NCBI GenBank assembly: GCA_028289405.1
Contig: JANQPP010000059.1
Location: forward strand, 1-64,000
Origin: Pirellulales bacterium
GTDB taxonomy: Bacteria > Planctomycetota > Planctomycetia > Pirellulales > JANQPP01
Direction: 5' to 3'
Length of the DNA stretch: 64,000 nucleotides
Below are positions 1 through 8,692 of the stretch, piece by piece (positions within the stretch are counted from its first letter, which is position 1; each line of letters starts with the position of its first letter). Position numbers and translations under genes: made by a program. The notes below the pieces were generated by a model. It worked only from the letters and a program-made list of their open reading frames with translations, had not been told where the DNA came from and made no database searches.

Positions 1-1
1 C

Positions 2-130
2 TCGATTCGCTACCGAGGGCCGGCGATGTGGGGCTGGATCCTACTCGGGGCCGCGGCGATCGCGGGTCGCGAAACCGACGACACCTCCGCCGAAACTGAT
101 ACCGCCAAGGGGCGCCGCGATGTGGCGTAA
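2..130 (+). CDS. C-terminal end of an upstream protein (partial)
   Basis: An open frame runs in from the left edge and ends at TAA 128-130, giving 42 residues with a short hydrophobic stretch (MWGWILLGAAAIAG) followed by a polar tail. Its stop overlaps the ATG at 120 of the next gene, an arrangement typical of translationally coupled genes. Too little is visible to name a family; the hydrophobic stretch could be the last membrane segment of a membrane protein. It could also be a chance open frame, hence moderate confidence. Confidence 0.4.
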   Translation, partial: SIRYRGPAMWGWILLGAAAIAGRETDDTSAETDTAKGRRDVA

Positions 131-3100
131 ATACTTCTGCTTGGGTCGACGCTGTGTGACCGGGACGGTGTTGCTGGCCGCTTTCGCGATCCCCATCGCG
201 CTGCTCTACATTCATGCGCATCTCGACTCGGAATTGCGGCGGCGAATCGAAGCCAAGCTCCAGGCAGGCTGGCCCCACTTGCAGGTCTCCGTGGGAAAGG
301 CTCACATCGCCGCAGGGGAAGGCATCCATTTAGAAGACATCTCCGTCGTGGCCCGCAAGGCGGGCGGTCCCCGAGCCGAGTTGCTCTCCATTGATCGGAT
401 TCGCGTGCTAGGCCCGAGCCAACTACACGAACTCTTCGCCGCCACGCCACGAGTGGACCGGCTCATCGTGGAAGGCTTGGTGGCCCGAGCAACACGGCGG
501 GCCAATGGTGAATGGAGCCTTGCCCAGCTCTGGCCCCTGCCCAAGCTGGGAAAAGTGCCGGTCCCCGGGGAGATTCGTGGCGGTGTGTTGGAGATTTTCG
601 ATCCGTCGAAATCTCCCACGAGCATGCTGGTCCTCGAACCGCTCCACTTTGCACTCGCCTGGAAGGCGGAAGGCCGTGACACCCATGGCGAGCCGGCTTA
701 TGTGGGGCACTGGACGGGCGATTTCGCGGCCAAGGGTTTGGAAAGCACGCGGTTGCAGGGAACCTTCAATCCGGCGACACATGATTTCGAATTGAGAGGA
801 AAGGCAGGACGTCTCGAACTCGGGCCCGAACTTTGGCGTGCCCTGCCTTCCGAGTGTGATGCCTGGACGGCCCACGCCAACACGCTGCGAGGGATACTCC
901 AAGTGGAGGACTTTCAGGTTCGCTACTCACCGAGTAGCCGCGAGGCGTGGTCTTTCGCCGGCAAGGCCAGACTGAGCCAAGGTTCTCTGCATGATTCAAG
1001 ATTGCCGTATCCCCTGGCGGACATCACCGGGCCAATCCATTGGGACCATACCGGCGTTAACGTGGGGCCGCTGCGGGGGCGAAGCGGACCAAGCACATGG
1101 TCACTCTCTTGTTCCCGGCGGGGCTACACTGCGGGTGATCCCTGGAATGTCATCGCCGACGTGCGTCGGCTGCGGCTCGAAGAGCGAGTGTTTCAATTGC
1201 TATCTCCTCGCGTCGAAAAGTTGCGCACCGTGTGGGACCATTTTCAACCGCGCGGAGAAATCGACCTTCATTTCCGGACCGATGCATGGGGAAATTGGTC
1301 CCGCGCGCAAGCGGAAATCACTTGCCACGGAGTGTCCGTCAACTACCACAAGTTTCCCTATCGCGTGGACGGCATGCGGGGCAAGCTAAAACTGCATGAC
1401 GGTGTGCTCAACATTGAACTCGACTCCCGACAAGACAGCCAGGCCATCACTGTGCGGGGAGACATTGTGAATCCCGGCGACCAACACTTTGGTACAGTCG
1501 ACGTTCGTGGCAGTGGCATTCCGGTGAATGAATCCCTCTGGCAGGCCGTCCCCTTGCCTGCCCGCAAGGTGCTGCGGGACATGCGGCCGCGTGGGCAATT
1601 CGATTTCGAATTTCATTCGGAACGGAGTCCCCGCACGAACTGGCATCCGGAAAAATCGATGGATGTCCGCTTCGAAGACGCGACCATCGAATATGCCCGT
1701 TTCCCTTACCCCTTGTCGGATGTCCGCGGCGTGGCCTCGATGCGGAATGACACGTGGACGTTCGGCACGCCGGAACAGCCACTCACCGCCACCGGCGGCA
1801 ATGGCCTGGTGACGTGCCACGGTAGCCTGCGGCCTTGGGGGCCTCGGCCCACTGGTTTAATGGCCCGGCCCCCTAAGCGGTTGTCGCTCCACTTCACGGG
1901 CCAGGATATCCCTTTGGATGGCCAACTCCTACAAGCTCTTCCGGCGGACGCGCAACATGGATGGCGTCAACTTCGGCCACGGGGCATGATTGATTTCGCT
2001 ACCGATATCGAGTTTTTGTCGTCCACCAAATCGATCGATGTGCGGACCGTCGTCAATGCGGGAGCGGGCACGGTTTCGTTGGAACCTGTCTTTTTCCCCT
2101 ACCGCATGGACAAGGTGGCCGGGCAAATTCGGATCGACAAAAACCGGATTTCTTGGGACCGGCTGCAAGCCGAACATGGCGCCACCGAAGTGATCACGGC
2201 AGGCGAAGCCCGCTGTGACTCACCCTCGGATTGGGAAGTTCGCTTGCGCGATTTCCATTTGGCATGGAGGGCCGCGGACCGTGACTTGCCGCATGCCTTG
2301 CCTCCAGCGCTCCGCCAAATGCTGCTGATGGTTCAGCCGATGGGAGTGGTCACCGTGGATGGCAACTTGCTTTGGCGGCAGGTGCCGGCTCCAGCCGTTC
2401 CCTTGCACACGGAATGGAATTTGAAAGTCGACGCCGCGAACGTCGCCCTCGACGCGGGCCTTCCCCTGAGGAATATCCAAGGCGGTTTCAGCCGGCTTAC
2501 TGGTCAAGCCGATGGTGAGCAGTTTTTTGCCCGTGGAGAACTCGCCGTCGACTCGCTGACCCTGTGGGGGCACCAGTTCACCGATGTTAGCGGTCCCTGT
2601 GTCTCGAATCTCGGAGGGATCACGTTTGGCCAAGCCGCAGTGCGTGGCCCGCAGCCGATTCCCGCCCGGCCCGTCTCCGCGAAATTCTACGACGGTACCC
2701 TTTCCGGACATGGGCACTTGTCGCGTGACGCTGTGCCGCGTTACGTGGCCGACTTACATCTACATGATGCCGACTTGGCGCGGGTGGCCCGCGAAGCGCT
2801 GCCCGGCACTCAACAGTTGGCCGGCAAACTTTTCGGCCAGGCCCAACTGCGCGGGGCGGGACGCGACCTACGCGCGTTACAAGGAGGCGGAGAACTCCAT
2901 TTGCGGGAAGCCGACATCTACCAGCTACCCGTGATGGTAGCGCTACTCAAGATCCTCAATCTTCGTCTACCGGATACGAAGGCGTTCACCGACAGTGATT
3001 TGGAATTTCGCGTGGCCAATGGGCTCGTCGAACTTCCCTCGATCGGATTCTACGGAGACGCGGTAAGTTTGGATGGCTCCGGGTACATGGATTTCCAAAC

Positions 3101-3359
3101 CCAAATGGATCTCTCATTTAGCGCCACGGTGGGCCGCGCGGGACAGGCCGCGCCGCTGTTAAGGCAATTGGTCCGTCAGGCCGGACAGCGGATCATGCCG
3201 GTCCGCGTGCGTGGGACACTCCGTGATCCACAAATGTGGATCGAACCCTTCCCGGCCTTTAATGAGGCGATGGAGAGCATGCAAGAGGGACTACTCGGCG
3301 AGCCGCCACGGCCGACTCAGCCACGCCTCGGTACCCGCCTCTTGTGGCCGCTCCGCTAG
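120..3359 (+). CDS. AsmA-like envelope protein
   Basis: A 1079-residue protein with one N-terminal membrane anchor (about residues 14-32, TVLLAAFAIPIALLYIHA) followed by a long stretch rich in beta-strand character. Repeated units of the type 'RPRGxIDF...P..MDVR...FPYPLxDVRG' recur around residues 370-460, 490-570 and 655-720, which fits the repeated beta-groove modules of the AsmA/TamB/DUF3971 superfamily. The C-terminus (about 900-1050, GELHLREADIYQLPVMVALLKIL, then a domain ending in LRDPQMWIEP) resembles the AsmA-like C-terminal domain. Proteins of this family span the periplasm and help move lipids or outer-membrane components; which substrate is handled here is unknown. The start overlaps the upstream partial frame. 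The family assignment is inferred from architecture and is fairly secure. Confidence 0.8.
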   Translation: MWRKYFCLGRRCVTGTVLLAAFAIPIALLYIHAHLDSELRRRIEAKLQAGWPHLQVSVGKAHIAAGEGIHLEDISVVARKAGGPRAELLSIDRIRVLGPSQLHELFAATPRVDRLIVEGLVARATRRANGEWSLAQLWPLPKLGKVPVPGEIRGGVLEIFDPSKSPTSMLVLEPLHFALAWKAEGRDTHGEPAYVGHWTGDFAAKGLESTRLQGTFNPATHDFELRGKAGRLELGPELWRALPSECDAWTAHANTLRGILQVEDFQVRYSPSSREAWSFAGKARLSQGSLHDSRLPYPLADITGPIHWDHTGVNVGPLRGRSGPSTWSLSCSRRGYTAGDPWNVIADVRRLRLEERVFQLLSPRVEKLRTVWDHFQPRGEIDLHFRTDAWGNWSRAQAEITCHGVSVNYHKFPYRVDGMRGKLKLHDGVLNIELDSRQDSQAITVRGDIVNPGDQHFGTVDVRGSGIPVNESLWQAVPLPARKVLRDMRPRGQFDFEFHSERSPRTNWHPEKSMDVRFEDATIEYARFPYPLSDVRGVASMRNDTWTFGTPEQPLTATGGNGLVTCHGSLRPWGPRPTGLMARPPKRLSLHFTGQDIPLDGQLLQALPADAQHGWRQLRPRGMIDFATDIEFLSSTKSIDVRTVVNAGAGTVSLEPVFFPYRMDKVAGQIRIDKNRISWDRLQAEHGATEVITAGEARCDSPSDWEVRLRDFHLAWRAADRDLPHALPPALRQMLLMVQPMGVVTVDGNLLWRQVPAPAVPLHTEWNLKVDAANVALDAGLPLRNIQGGFSRLTGQADGEQFFARGELAVDSLTLWGHQFTDVSGPCVSNLGGITFGQAAVRGPQPIPARPVSAKFYDGTLSGHGHLSRDAVPRYVADLHLHDADLARVAREALPGTQQLAGKLFGQAQLRGAGRDLRALQGGGELHLREADIYQLPVMVALLKILNLRLPDTKAFTDSDLEFRVANGLVELPSIGFYGDAVSLDGSGYMDFQTQMDLSFSATVGRAGQAAPLLRQLVRQAGQRIMPVRVRGTLRDPQMWIEPFPAFNEAMESMQEGLLGEPPRPTQPRLGTRLLWPLR

Positions 3360-3403
3360 TGCCTGTCGGGGGGACATGCTGCTTTTCCCGCGCGGCAGCT
3401 TGA

Positions 3404-4888
3404 TTACGATTGAGCGGGAACTTGTAGATTGTCTCCCAAGAGCAACCCGTCGATGCGGGCGCTGGACTGCCAGAGCCGCTGTAACGCCTCCAGATACGCC
3501 AGATTCGTCTGAAAATAAGTGCGTTGCGCGGTGAGCAGATCGAGATAGCCAACTTCTCCCGAGGCATATCCGGACGCGACCAGGTTCATTGCTTCCCGCG
3601 CGCGCGGCAGAATGCCTTCCGCATAATTGCGAACTTGGATTTCGGCGTCCGCGTACTGCTGAAACGCGGCGGCCAACCTTTGTTGCAGATCGAGTTCGAC
3701 CCGTTGTATGTCCGCGGTCGCGGCGCGAACGTCCGCTAGCGCGCGACCAATATTCCCTTGATTACGATTCCACAGCGGCAGCGGCAGCGTGGCTTGGACC
3801 CCGGTCACCGTATCGCCGGTGACGTTGTTGTGTTGCACCGTGATTTGAGTTGTCACGTCGGGGACCACTTCGGCGCGTTGCTGCACGACGACGGCACGCG
3901 CCCGGCGCCAGGCCGCCGCGGCAGACGCCAATTCAGGGCTTTCACTTTGCAGCCTCGCCAGCGACGATTCCCAATCGAGCACGGGAATCGTATCCAATCC
4001 ATCTTCCACGGGTCCAGGCTGGATCCCCGGCAGGCCCAAAACGGCGGCCAAACGTCGCCAGGCCGCGTGCTGTTCGTTTTCGGCTTGTCGCATCAGCACT
4101 TCGGCTGTGCGGAGTTGAATTTCCGTTTGCAGCACGGGAAGCCGGCTGATGTCGCCGGCCAAAAAAAGCTGCTGGGATGTAGACAAGGCACGTTGGCCGA
4201 TTCGCTTCAAATCGCGAGTCAAATCACGTTTCTTTCCCGCGATCAATACACCATAGTACGCCGTTTTCACGTCCGTGAGCACGCGGCGGCGCTGGACCTG
4301 CCACTGCTGCCGTGCCTCGGCGATGGCCCGGGCAGCTACCTGCCGACGGCGGGCAAGCTTATGCCCTAATACCCAGCGTTGGATCACAATTCCGCCCTGC
4401 AAGCCGGCCGTGCCGGCATCGCCGATTTCCTCCGAGGCGTACCCCACGGCTGGATTGGGTGGTAATCCGGCTTGAAGCCAACTGGCACGTGCCGCCTCCA
4501 AATTGGCCGCTGCCCGCGCCAATGTCGGATTATGCCGTAAGGCCAAATCCTCGAACGCCGCTATTGTCCAGACAGGTCCCTCCAACTGAGGCGTGACGGT
4601 CTCCGGTACTTTTTCTGAGATAACAGAAACTGCGGTGGGATCGTCGTGGATGAACGTCAATCGCGGAAGCGGACGCGGTTGCATACTCGGCGTAGGTTCG
4701 GTCCACCCGGGAGTCGGCGCGTGGTTATCCTCGGCGAAGGTCACGGTAGGTCGAGGACGACCGGAGGCATGGTCTGTAATCGATCCCTCCGCGGCAAGTG
4801 GTGACGGGACACCGACAATCCCGCAAGATAAAGCCAGCCCAAAAAACCCCCGCCTAAGCAATGGCAATTCGTGCTCCAATGGCTCCAT
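3404..4888 (-). CDS. TolC-family outer membrane efflux protein
   Basis: A 494-residue protein with a signal-peptide-like N-terminus (about residues 12-35, ending PLAAEGS) and two outer-membrane-efflux repeats (about 115-290 and 310-480). Typical signs are 'LALRHNPTLARAAANLEAA', 'GLPPNPAVGYASEE' and, in the second repeat, 'LPLPLWNRNQGNIGRA', which is characteristic of CzcC-like members. These form trimeric channels through the outer membrane for RND or related exporters of metals or small molecules. No inner-membrane pump or adaptor lies next to it, so its partners must be encoded elsewhere. It converges with the AsmA-like gene and is separated by 187 bp from hemA, in which I see nothing definite. 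Confidence 0.88.
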   Translation of the reverse strand: MEPLEHELPLLRRGFFGLALSCGIVGVPSPLAAEGSITDHASGRPRPTVTFAEDNHAPTPGWTEPTPSMQPRPLPRLTFIHDDPTAVSVISEKVPETVTPQLEGPVWTIAAFEDLALRHNPTLARAAANLEAARASWLQAGLPPNPAVGYASEEIGDAGTAGLQGGIVIQRWVLGHKLARRRQVAARAIAEARQQWQVQRRRVLTDVKTAYYGVLIAGKKRDLTRDLKRIGQRALSTSQQLFLAGDISRLPVLQTEIQLRTAEVLMRQAENEQHAAWRRLAAVLGLPGIQPGPVEDGLDTIPVLDWESSLARLQSESPELASAAAAWRRARAVVVQQRAEVVPDVTTQITVQHNNVTGDTVTGVQATLPLPLWNRNQGNIGRALADVRAATADIQRVELDLQQRLAAAFQQYADAEIQVRNYAEGILPRAREAMNLVASGYASGEVGYLDLLTAQRTYFQTNLAYLEALQRLWQSSARIDGLLLGDNLQVPAQS

Positions 4889-5075
4889 TGTGACGGGGCA
4901 GGCAAGAAAATCTGAGCAAAGCCCCCAAACTCAAACATCACGCGAAAAAACGAGCAGACTCGTTTCCATCGTATCGATCACACCCATCGCTAGCTTGATG
5001 ATGAACCGATCTGCCGGAATAGCTTCCCTAAGTAGACAGGTGAGCTGTCTGAGAGGCTTCCCGATGTCAGGGGTA

Positions 5076-6350
5076 TCAATCGCGGATTTGAAACAGCCGC
5101 CGCATGGCGTCTAGCAGGGAATGCGGAATTCCATGCCGAGATTCGATGCGAAGCGACTCCAGCGGAGGGTGCAAGAGCTTATTTACCAAGCGGTCGAAAG
5201 CCACTCGAACCTCTTCGCGAGCCGCATCGTCCAAATCGGGGAGTTTATTGAACAGCCTTTGCAGTTCATCATCCTTCGGAGCCTGCCACCCTTCGCGCAG
5301 GCGGCGGATAATTGGCCCGGTCGCCCGGTGGTAAAGATCCGTCATGAAGGAACGGGTCTCTTCCTCGATGATGCTCAGCGCCCGAGGCAATTCCTTATCG
5401 CGCATCTGGCGGTTGCGCTGACACGTCGCTTGAAGATCATCGATGCAGCATAGATAAACGCCGAGAGAATCTCCGATGGATGCTTCAAAGTCCCGGGGAA
5501 CGGCGAGGTCAAGAATCGCCAAGGGCCGTTGATTTCGTGCTTCTTCAATGGACTGAAAATCACGGAGCGTGATGATTGGCTCTCTGGCTCCAGTGGCACT
5601 CACCACGACATCCGCGGCAACCAGCCTCGTGAGAAGTTCGTCCCAAGCAGCGACCGAACCACCAAATTCGTCCGCCAAGGAGCGAGCCCGTTGGCGATCG
5701 CGGTTGAGGATCGTGATATCCCGCGCCCCCTCTTCGAGCAGGTATCTGAGCGTTTCGCGTGCCATGTCCCCCGCTCCGACGACGAGGACTCGCTTATCCG
5801 CCAAGGTTTCAAAGACGGCTCGCCCGAAATCGCAAACCGCGACGCTCGGGATGCTGATGCGGCGCTCGTGGATGCCGGTTTCCGTCGTGACGCGGCGAGC
5901 TACTCGAATGGCCGCCTGGAATGCCGAATGGGTCAGGGGGCCGGTGCTTTCTTGCTGGCTGGCCAAACGGTAGGCGGCTTTCACCTGCGCCAGAATTTGG
6001 GGTTCCCCCACCACCATGCTGTCGATGCTACAGGCCACCGTGAATAGATGGCGGGCGGCATCCTCGCCATTTCTTTCAAAAAGTTGATCAAAGAGTTCAA
6101 TCGCGTCCAGCCCGTGAAATTCGGCGAGGAACTCCACCAGTTGCTGGTGCGAGGGATAGGGATCTTCGCGATCGGAAGCCGTGTAAAACTCCACACGGTT
6201 GCAGGTCGAAACCACCACGGCTTCGGCCTGCGGAAATTGCTCGCGAAAACGCTCGAGCGCCACGGCCGTGGATGAGGGAGTAAACGCCAGCCGCTCACGA
6301 AATTCCAGCGGCGCGTTATGGTGACTGCAGCCCACCATCTGGAGTTTCAT
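5076..6350 (-). CDS. hemA: Glutamyl-tRNA reductase
   Basis: The protein (424 residues, usual size) is HemA, which reduces glutamyl-tRNA(Glu) to glutamate-1-semialdehyde, the first step of C5-pathway tetrapyrrole synthesis. The catalytic cysteine C50 sits in VVVSTCNRVEFYT, the tRNA/substrate region has SIDSMVVGEPQILAQVK, the NADPH-binding fold has RVLVVGAGDMARETLRYL, and the C-terminal dimerisation helix bundle is present. Its ATG overlaps the stop of the CcsA-like gene by 4 nt (ATGA), so the two are translationally coupled. Pairing of hemA with a HemX/CcsA-like membrane protein is known in other bacteria, where HemX lowers HemA levels; whether that applies here is inference. Confidence 0.96.
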   Translation of the reverse strand: MKLQMVGCSHHNAPLEFRERLAFTPSSTAVALERFREQFPQAEAVVVSTCNRVEFYTASDREDPYPSHQQLVEFLAEFHGLDAIELFDQLFERNGEDAARHLFTVACSIDSMVVGEPQILAQVKAAYRLASQQESTGPLTHSAFQAAIRVARRVTTETGIHERRISIPSVAVCDFGRAVFETLADKRVLVVGAGDMARETLRYLLEEGARDITILNRDRQRARSLADEFGGSVAAWDELLTRLVAADVVVSATGAREPIITLRDFQSIEEARNQRPLAILDLAVPRDFEASIGDSLGVYLCCIDDLQATCQRNRQMRDKELPRALSIIEEETRSFMTDLYHRATGPIIRRLREGWQAPKDDELQRLFNKLPDLDDAAREEVRVAFDRLVNKLLHPPLESLRIESRHGIPHSLLDAMRRLFQIRD

Positions 6351-7303
6351 GTCACCCTCCTCTCAACCGGCGGAACAAGGCCATGAATCGCAAATTCATT
6401 GCCCACATGAACACCGGATACGGGGCGTGACATCTCATGTTCCGAAACGGAGAAGAAAAACACTCCCAGGGCCACGAGCAGGAAAAACATGCTCGCCAAA
6501 GTGAGGTAGGCAACCTTTCGCCCTTTTTGGGCCGGTCGGTAACAGCGATTGAAAATCGTCGCCACGAGGAGCCAGGCAAACATTCCGCCCAGGCTGACAA
6601 TCGCTGGATCGGTCCAGGCTAGCCGATCCCGCGCGTCCTGCAAGAATCGGCTGTTGATCGCCAAACCGGTGGCAAATCCGCCCCCAATCAGCAGCATCGA
6701 GAGGGGAACGCAGCGGCTATTGATCCGCTCCAACCATTCCAGGCTAGGCAGGCGAGGCACGGAATTCAACGGCCAATGATGTTTCAGGCGGTAGACCTGG
6801 ACCAGGTACATCGTGCCCGCCGCGAAGCCGATCATCACTACCGCCGTGCCCAAGAGCAAGAACACGCTGTGGGCCGTGATCCATCCGCGCAACAAACCGG
6901 TACGTTCGCTAGGAGTACGGTCCGCGAATTGTGCGGCAGCCACGAGCACGAGAATCAGTGGGAGCAGGAAAAGTCCGGTCACCGCCCGCGGTTTCGCGAA
7001 GGCGAAATAGAAGTATGCGATCGCCAATACCCAAGCCACGAAGAGGTACCATTCGTATGGGCTGGAGAGCGGCAAACGCGACGAATTCCAGGACAGGGAA
7101 AACAGAAATAGCGTATGGGCGAAGACACCGCCGGCGGCGAAAATCCACATCACCGCGCCCCGAGCGCTGCTCCTAAAGAACAGGCGTGTCGACTCGAGAA
7201 TCAACGCGACCAGATAACTGCTCACGAAGCAAACGGTACTAATTCCGGATAACATACGCTGGCATGCATTCGTGGAGGAGCGATCTTCGTTCGGGGTGAT
7301 CAC
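6347..7303 (-). CDS. CcsA/HemX-like cytochrome c assembly membrane protein
   Basis: A 318-residue polytopic membrane protein with about eight hydrophobic segments (for example residues 18-36, 48-70, 83-101, 107-125, 143-167, 215-235, 245-262 and 275-294). This matches the CcmC/CcsA/HemX family (cytochrome c assembly protein domain) involved in heme handling at the membrane or in control of HemA. It lies between the sigma-54 activator (3-nt gap upstream) and hemA (4-nt overlap downstream), so all three are very likely one transcript. The context favours a HemX role over a dedicated CcsA, because no ccsB or resB-like gene is nearby. Confidence 0.82.
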   Translation of the reverse strand: MITPNEDRSSTNACQRMLSGISTVCFVSSYLVALILESTRLFFRSSARGAVMWIFAAGGVFAHTLFLFSLSWNSSRLPLSSPYEWYLFVAWVLAIAYFYFAFAKPRAVTGLFLLPLILVLVAAAQFADRTPSERTGLLRGWITAHSVFLLLGTAVVMIGFAAGTMYLVQVYRLKHHWPLNSVPRLPSLEWLERINSRCVPLSMLLIGGGFATGLAINSRFLQDARDRLAWTDPAIVSLGGMFAWLLVATIFNRCYRPAQKGRKVAYLTLASMFFLLVALGVFFFSVSEHEMSRPVSGVHVGNEFAIHGLVPPVERRVT

Positions 7304-7306
7304 CCT

Positions 7307-8359
7307 CTACAGATCGAGATGGTATTCTTGCAGCTTCTTGCGGAGGGTATTGCGGTTGATGCCCAACCGCGCGGCCGCCTTGATTTGGATGTTGTTGCAT
7401 TCATGCATCACTTGGACGATTAACTCGCGTTCCACGCGATTGACGATTTTCGTGTAGAGACCATCCTCCTGCGGACCGGCTTTCTGCACGCCATGCTGTA
7501 CCAGTTCATAGGCCAGGGTCTCCAAATCGACCGAACGTATCCGTGACACGCGAGGTGGGCTGCGTCCCAGCACCACGTCGGGAAGCAGTTCGCGCGTCAA
7601 TTCGTCCCCTTCGGCCATGACCACGGCGCGTTCCACATAGTTTTGCAATTCACGCACATTGCCGGGCCAATCGTAGGCTTGTAACGCTTCCATGGCCGCC
7701 GGTTCGATATGGACCACATAGCGGTCGTTCGTCTCATTGTAATATTCCAGGAAATGGGCCACTAGCTGCGGCACGTCCTCGCGCCGCTGTCGCAAGGGTG
7801 GAAGATGGATCGGGACCACATTGAGACGATAATAAAGATCTTCACGAAAGCGTCGCGCTTCCACTTCGGCCATCAATTCCGTGTTGCTGGCAGCGATCAA
7901 GCGGGTATCGACATGGATGGTTTGCGTGTCTCCGACCCGTTCAAATTCCCGTTCCTGCAAGACCCGTAACAATTTTACTTGGAGTTTCGGGGTCGTGGAA
8001 TTGATTTCGTCGAGGAAGATCGTGCCGGTGTGCGCGGCTTCGAAACGGCCCGTGCGGTTGGAAATGGCACCGGTGAAAGAGCCCCGTACATGGCCGAAGA
8101 GCTCGCTTTCCAGCAAGCTCTCACTCAGCGCGCCGCAATTGACGCGGACAAAGGGCCCACTACCTCTGGGGCTGAGATGGTGAATCGCTTTGGCGATCAG
8201 TTCCTTGCCGGTGCCGGTCTCCCCCAACAGCAGCACGGAGGCATTGCTGCGGGCCACGCGCCGCGTCATGCGGTAGACCGCTTTCATGGCATCGCTGGTA
8301 CCGATCAGATTGGGCAGCGGGGCATCCGGATCCTCCCGATAGTAAGATGAATACGCCAT
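7307..8359 (-). CDS. Sigma-54-dependent activator with Fis-type HTH, no receiver domain
   Basis: A 350-residue bacterial enhancer-binding protein. It starts almost directly with the AAA+ sigma-54 interaction domain: Walker A GETGTGKE (46-53), the sigma-54 contact loop GSFTGA (93-98, a Ser variant of GAFTGA), Walker B TIFLDEIN (113-120), and PPLRQRREDVPQLVAHF before the lid. The C-terminus is a Fis-type helix-turn-helix (AAARLGINRNTLRKKL). There is no N-terminal receiver, GAF or PAS domain, so any signal must come from a partner protein or from expression level. It is the first gene of the apparent operon with the CcsA/HemX-like gene and hemA. No clear -24/-12 sigma-54 site was found upstream of it. 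Confidence 0.92.
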   Translation of the reverse strand: MAYSSYYREDPDAPLPNLIGTSDAMKAVYRMTRRVARSNASVLLLGETGTGKELIAKAIHHLSPRGSGPFVRVNCGALSESLLESELFGHVRGSFTGAISNRTGRFEAAHTGTIFLDEINSTTPKLQVKLLRVLQEREFERVGDTQTIHVDTRLIAASNTELMAEVEARRFREDLYYRLNVVPIHLPPLRQRREDVPQLVAHFLEYYNETNDRYVVHIEPAAMEALQAYDWPGNVRELQNYVERAVVMAEGDELTRELLPDVVLGRSPPRVSRIRSVDLETLAYELVQHGVQKAGPQEDGLYTKIVNRVERELIVQVMHECNNIQIKAAARLGINRNTLRKKLQEYHLDL

Positions 8360-8482
8360 GACGATGGTGTTGTAGCGCTTTCCTTCCGCCAGTCAACGTC
8401 GTGGCCAGTCGAGCGGCAGCCCGATCCGGCCCTTTCCTGAATTTTCCGCCGTTTCTGTTTAGGTGCGGCGGGAGTTGGTCGC
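8360..8482. other. Spacer upstream of the sigma-54 activator operon
   Basis: Non-coding stretch between the activator start (8359) and the 160-bp structured repeat. It should carry the promoter of the activator-ccsA-hemA operon, but I could not pick a convincing -35/-10 pair or sigma-54 site. Confidence 0.4.
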
Positions 8483-8642
8483 CTAGCAGGCTGCTGAAAT
8501 ATATTCAGTAGCCTGCGGCATCACACGGAGGTGATGCTCAAAATGGCGACGTAAGTCGTTATTTTGCGAGCCGGGAGTAGCTTGGCTGCGACCCTGGCGA
8601 GGCTGAAAAACGTCACGAAGGCGTTTTTCAGCAACCTGCTAG
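8483..8642. repeat. 160-bp MITE-like element with terminal inverted repeats
   Basis: The ends read CTAGCAGGCTGCTGAA (8483-8498) and TTCAGCAACCTGCTAG (8627-8642), inverted copies matching at 15 of 16 positions. Inside are further stems: one at 8487-8515 (AGGCTGCTGAA against TTCAGTAGCCT), one at 8536-8571 (GCTC..AAAAT..CGAC paired with GTCGT..ATTTT..GAGC), and one at 8605-8627 (AAAAACG..CGTTTTT). There is no long open frame. It fills most of the gap between two divergently oriented transcription ends. It looks like a non-autonomous mobile element or a highly folded RNA; copy number in the genome would decide. A degenerate copy of its right end is seen at 48524-48550. Confidence 0.65.
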
Positions 8643-8692
8643 ATCCTTGCTCATCCTTGTGTCAGACAGCCCGAATCGAAATAGAGTGGTGC

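Noticed and set aside
8536-8571. Hairpin as a terminator of the HEAT-repeat gene
   Set aside because: It has no T-run after the stem and is part of the larger 160-bp repeat with matching ends.
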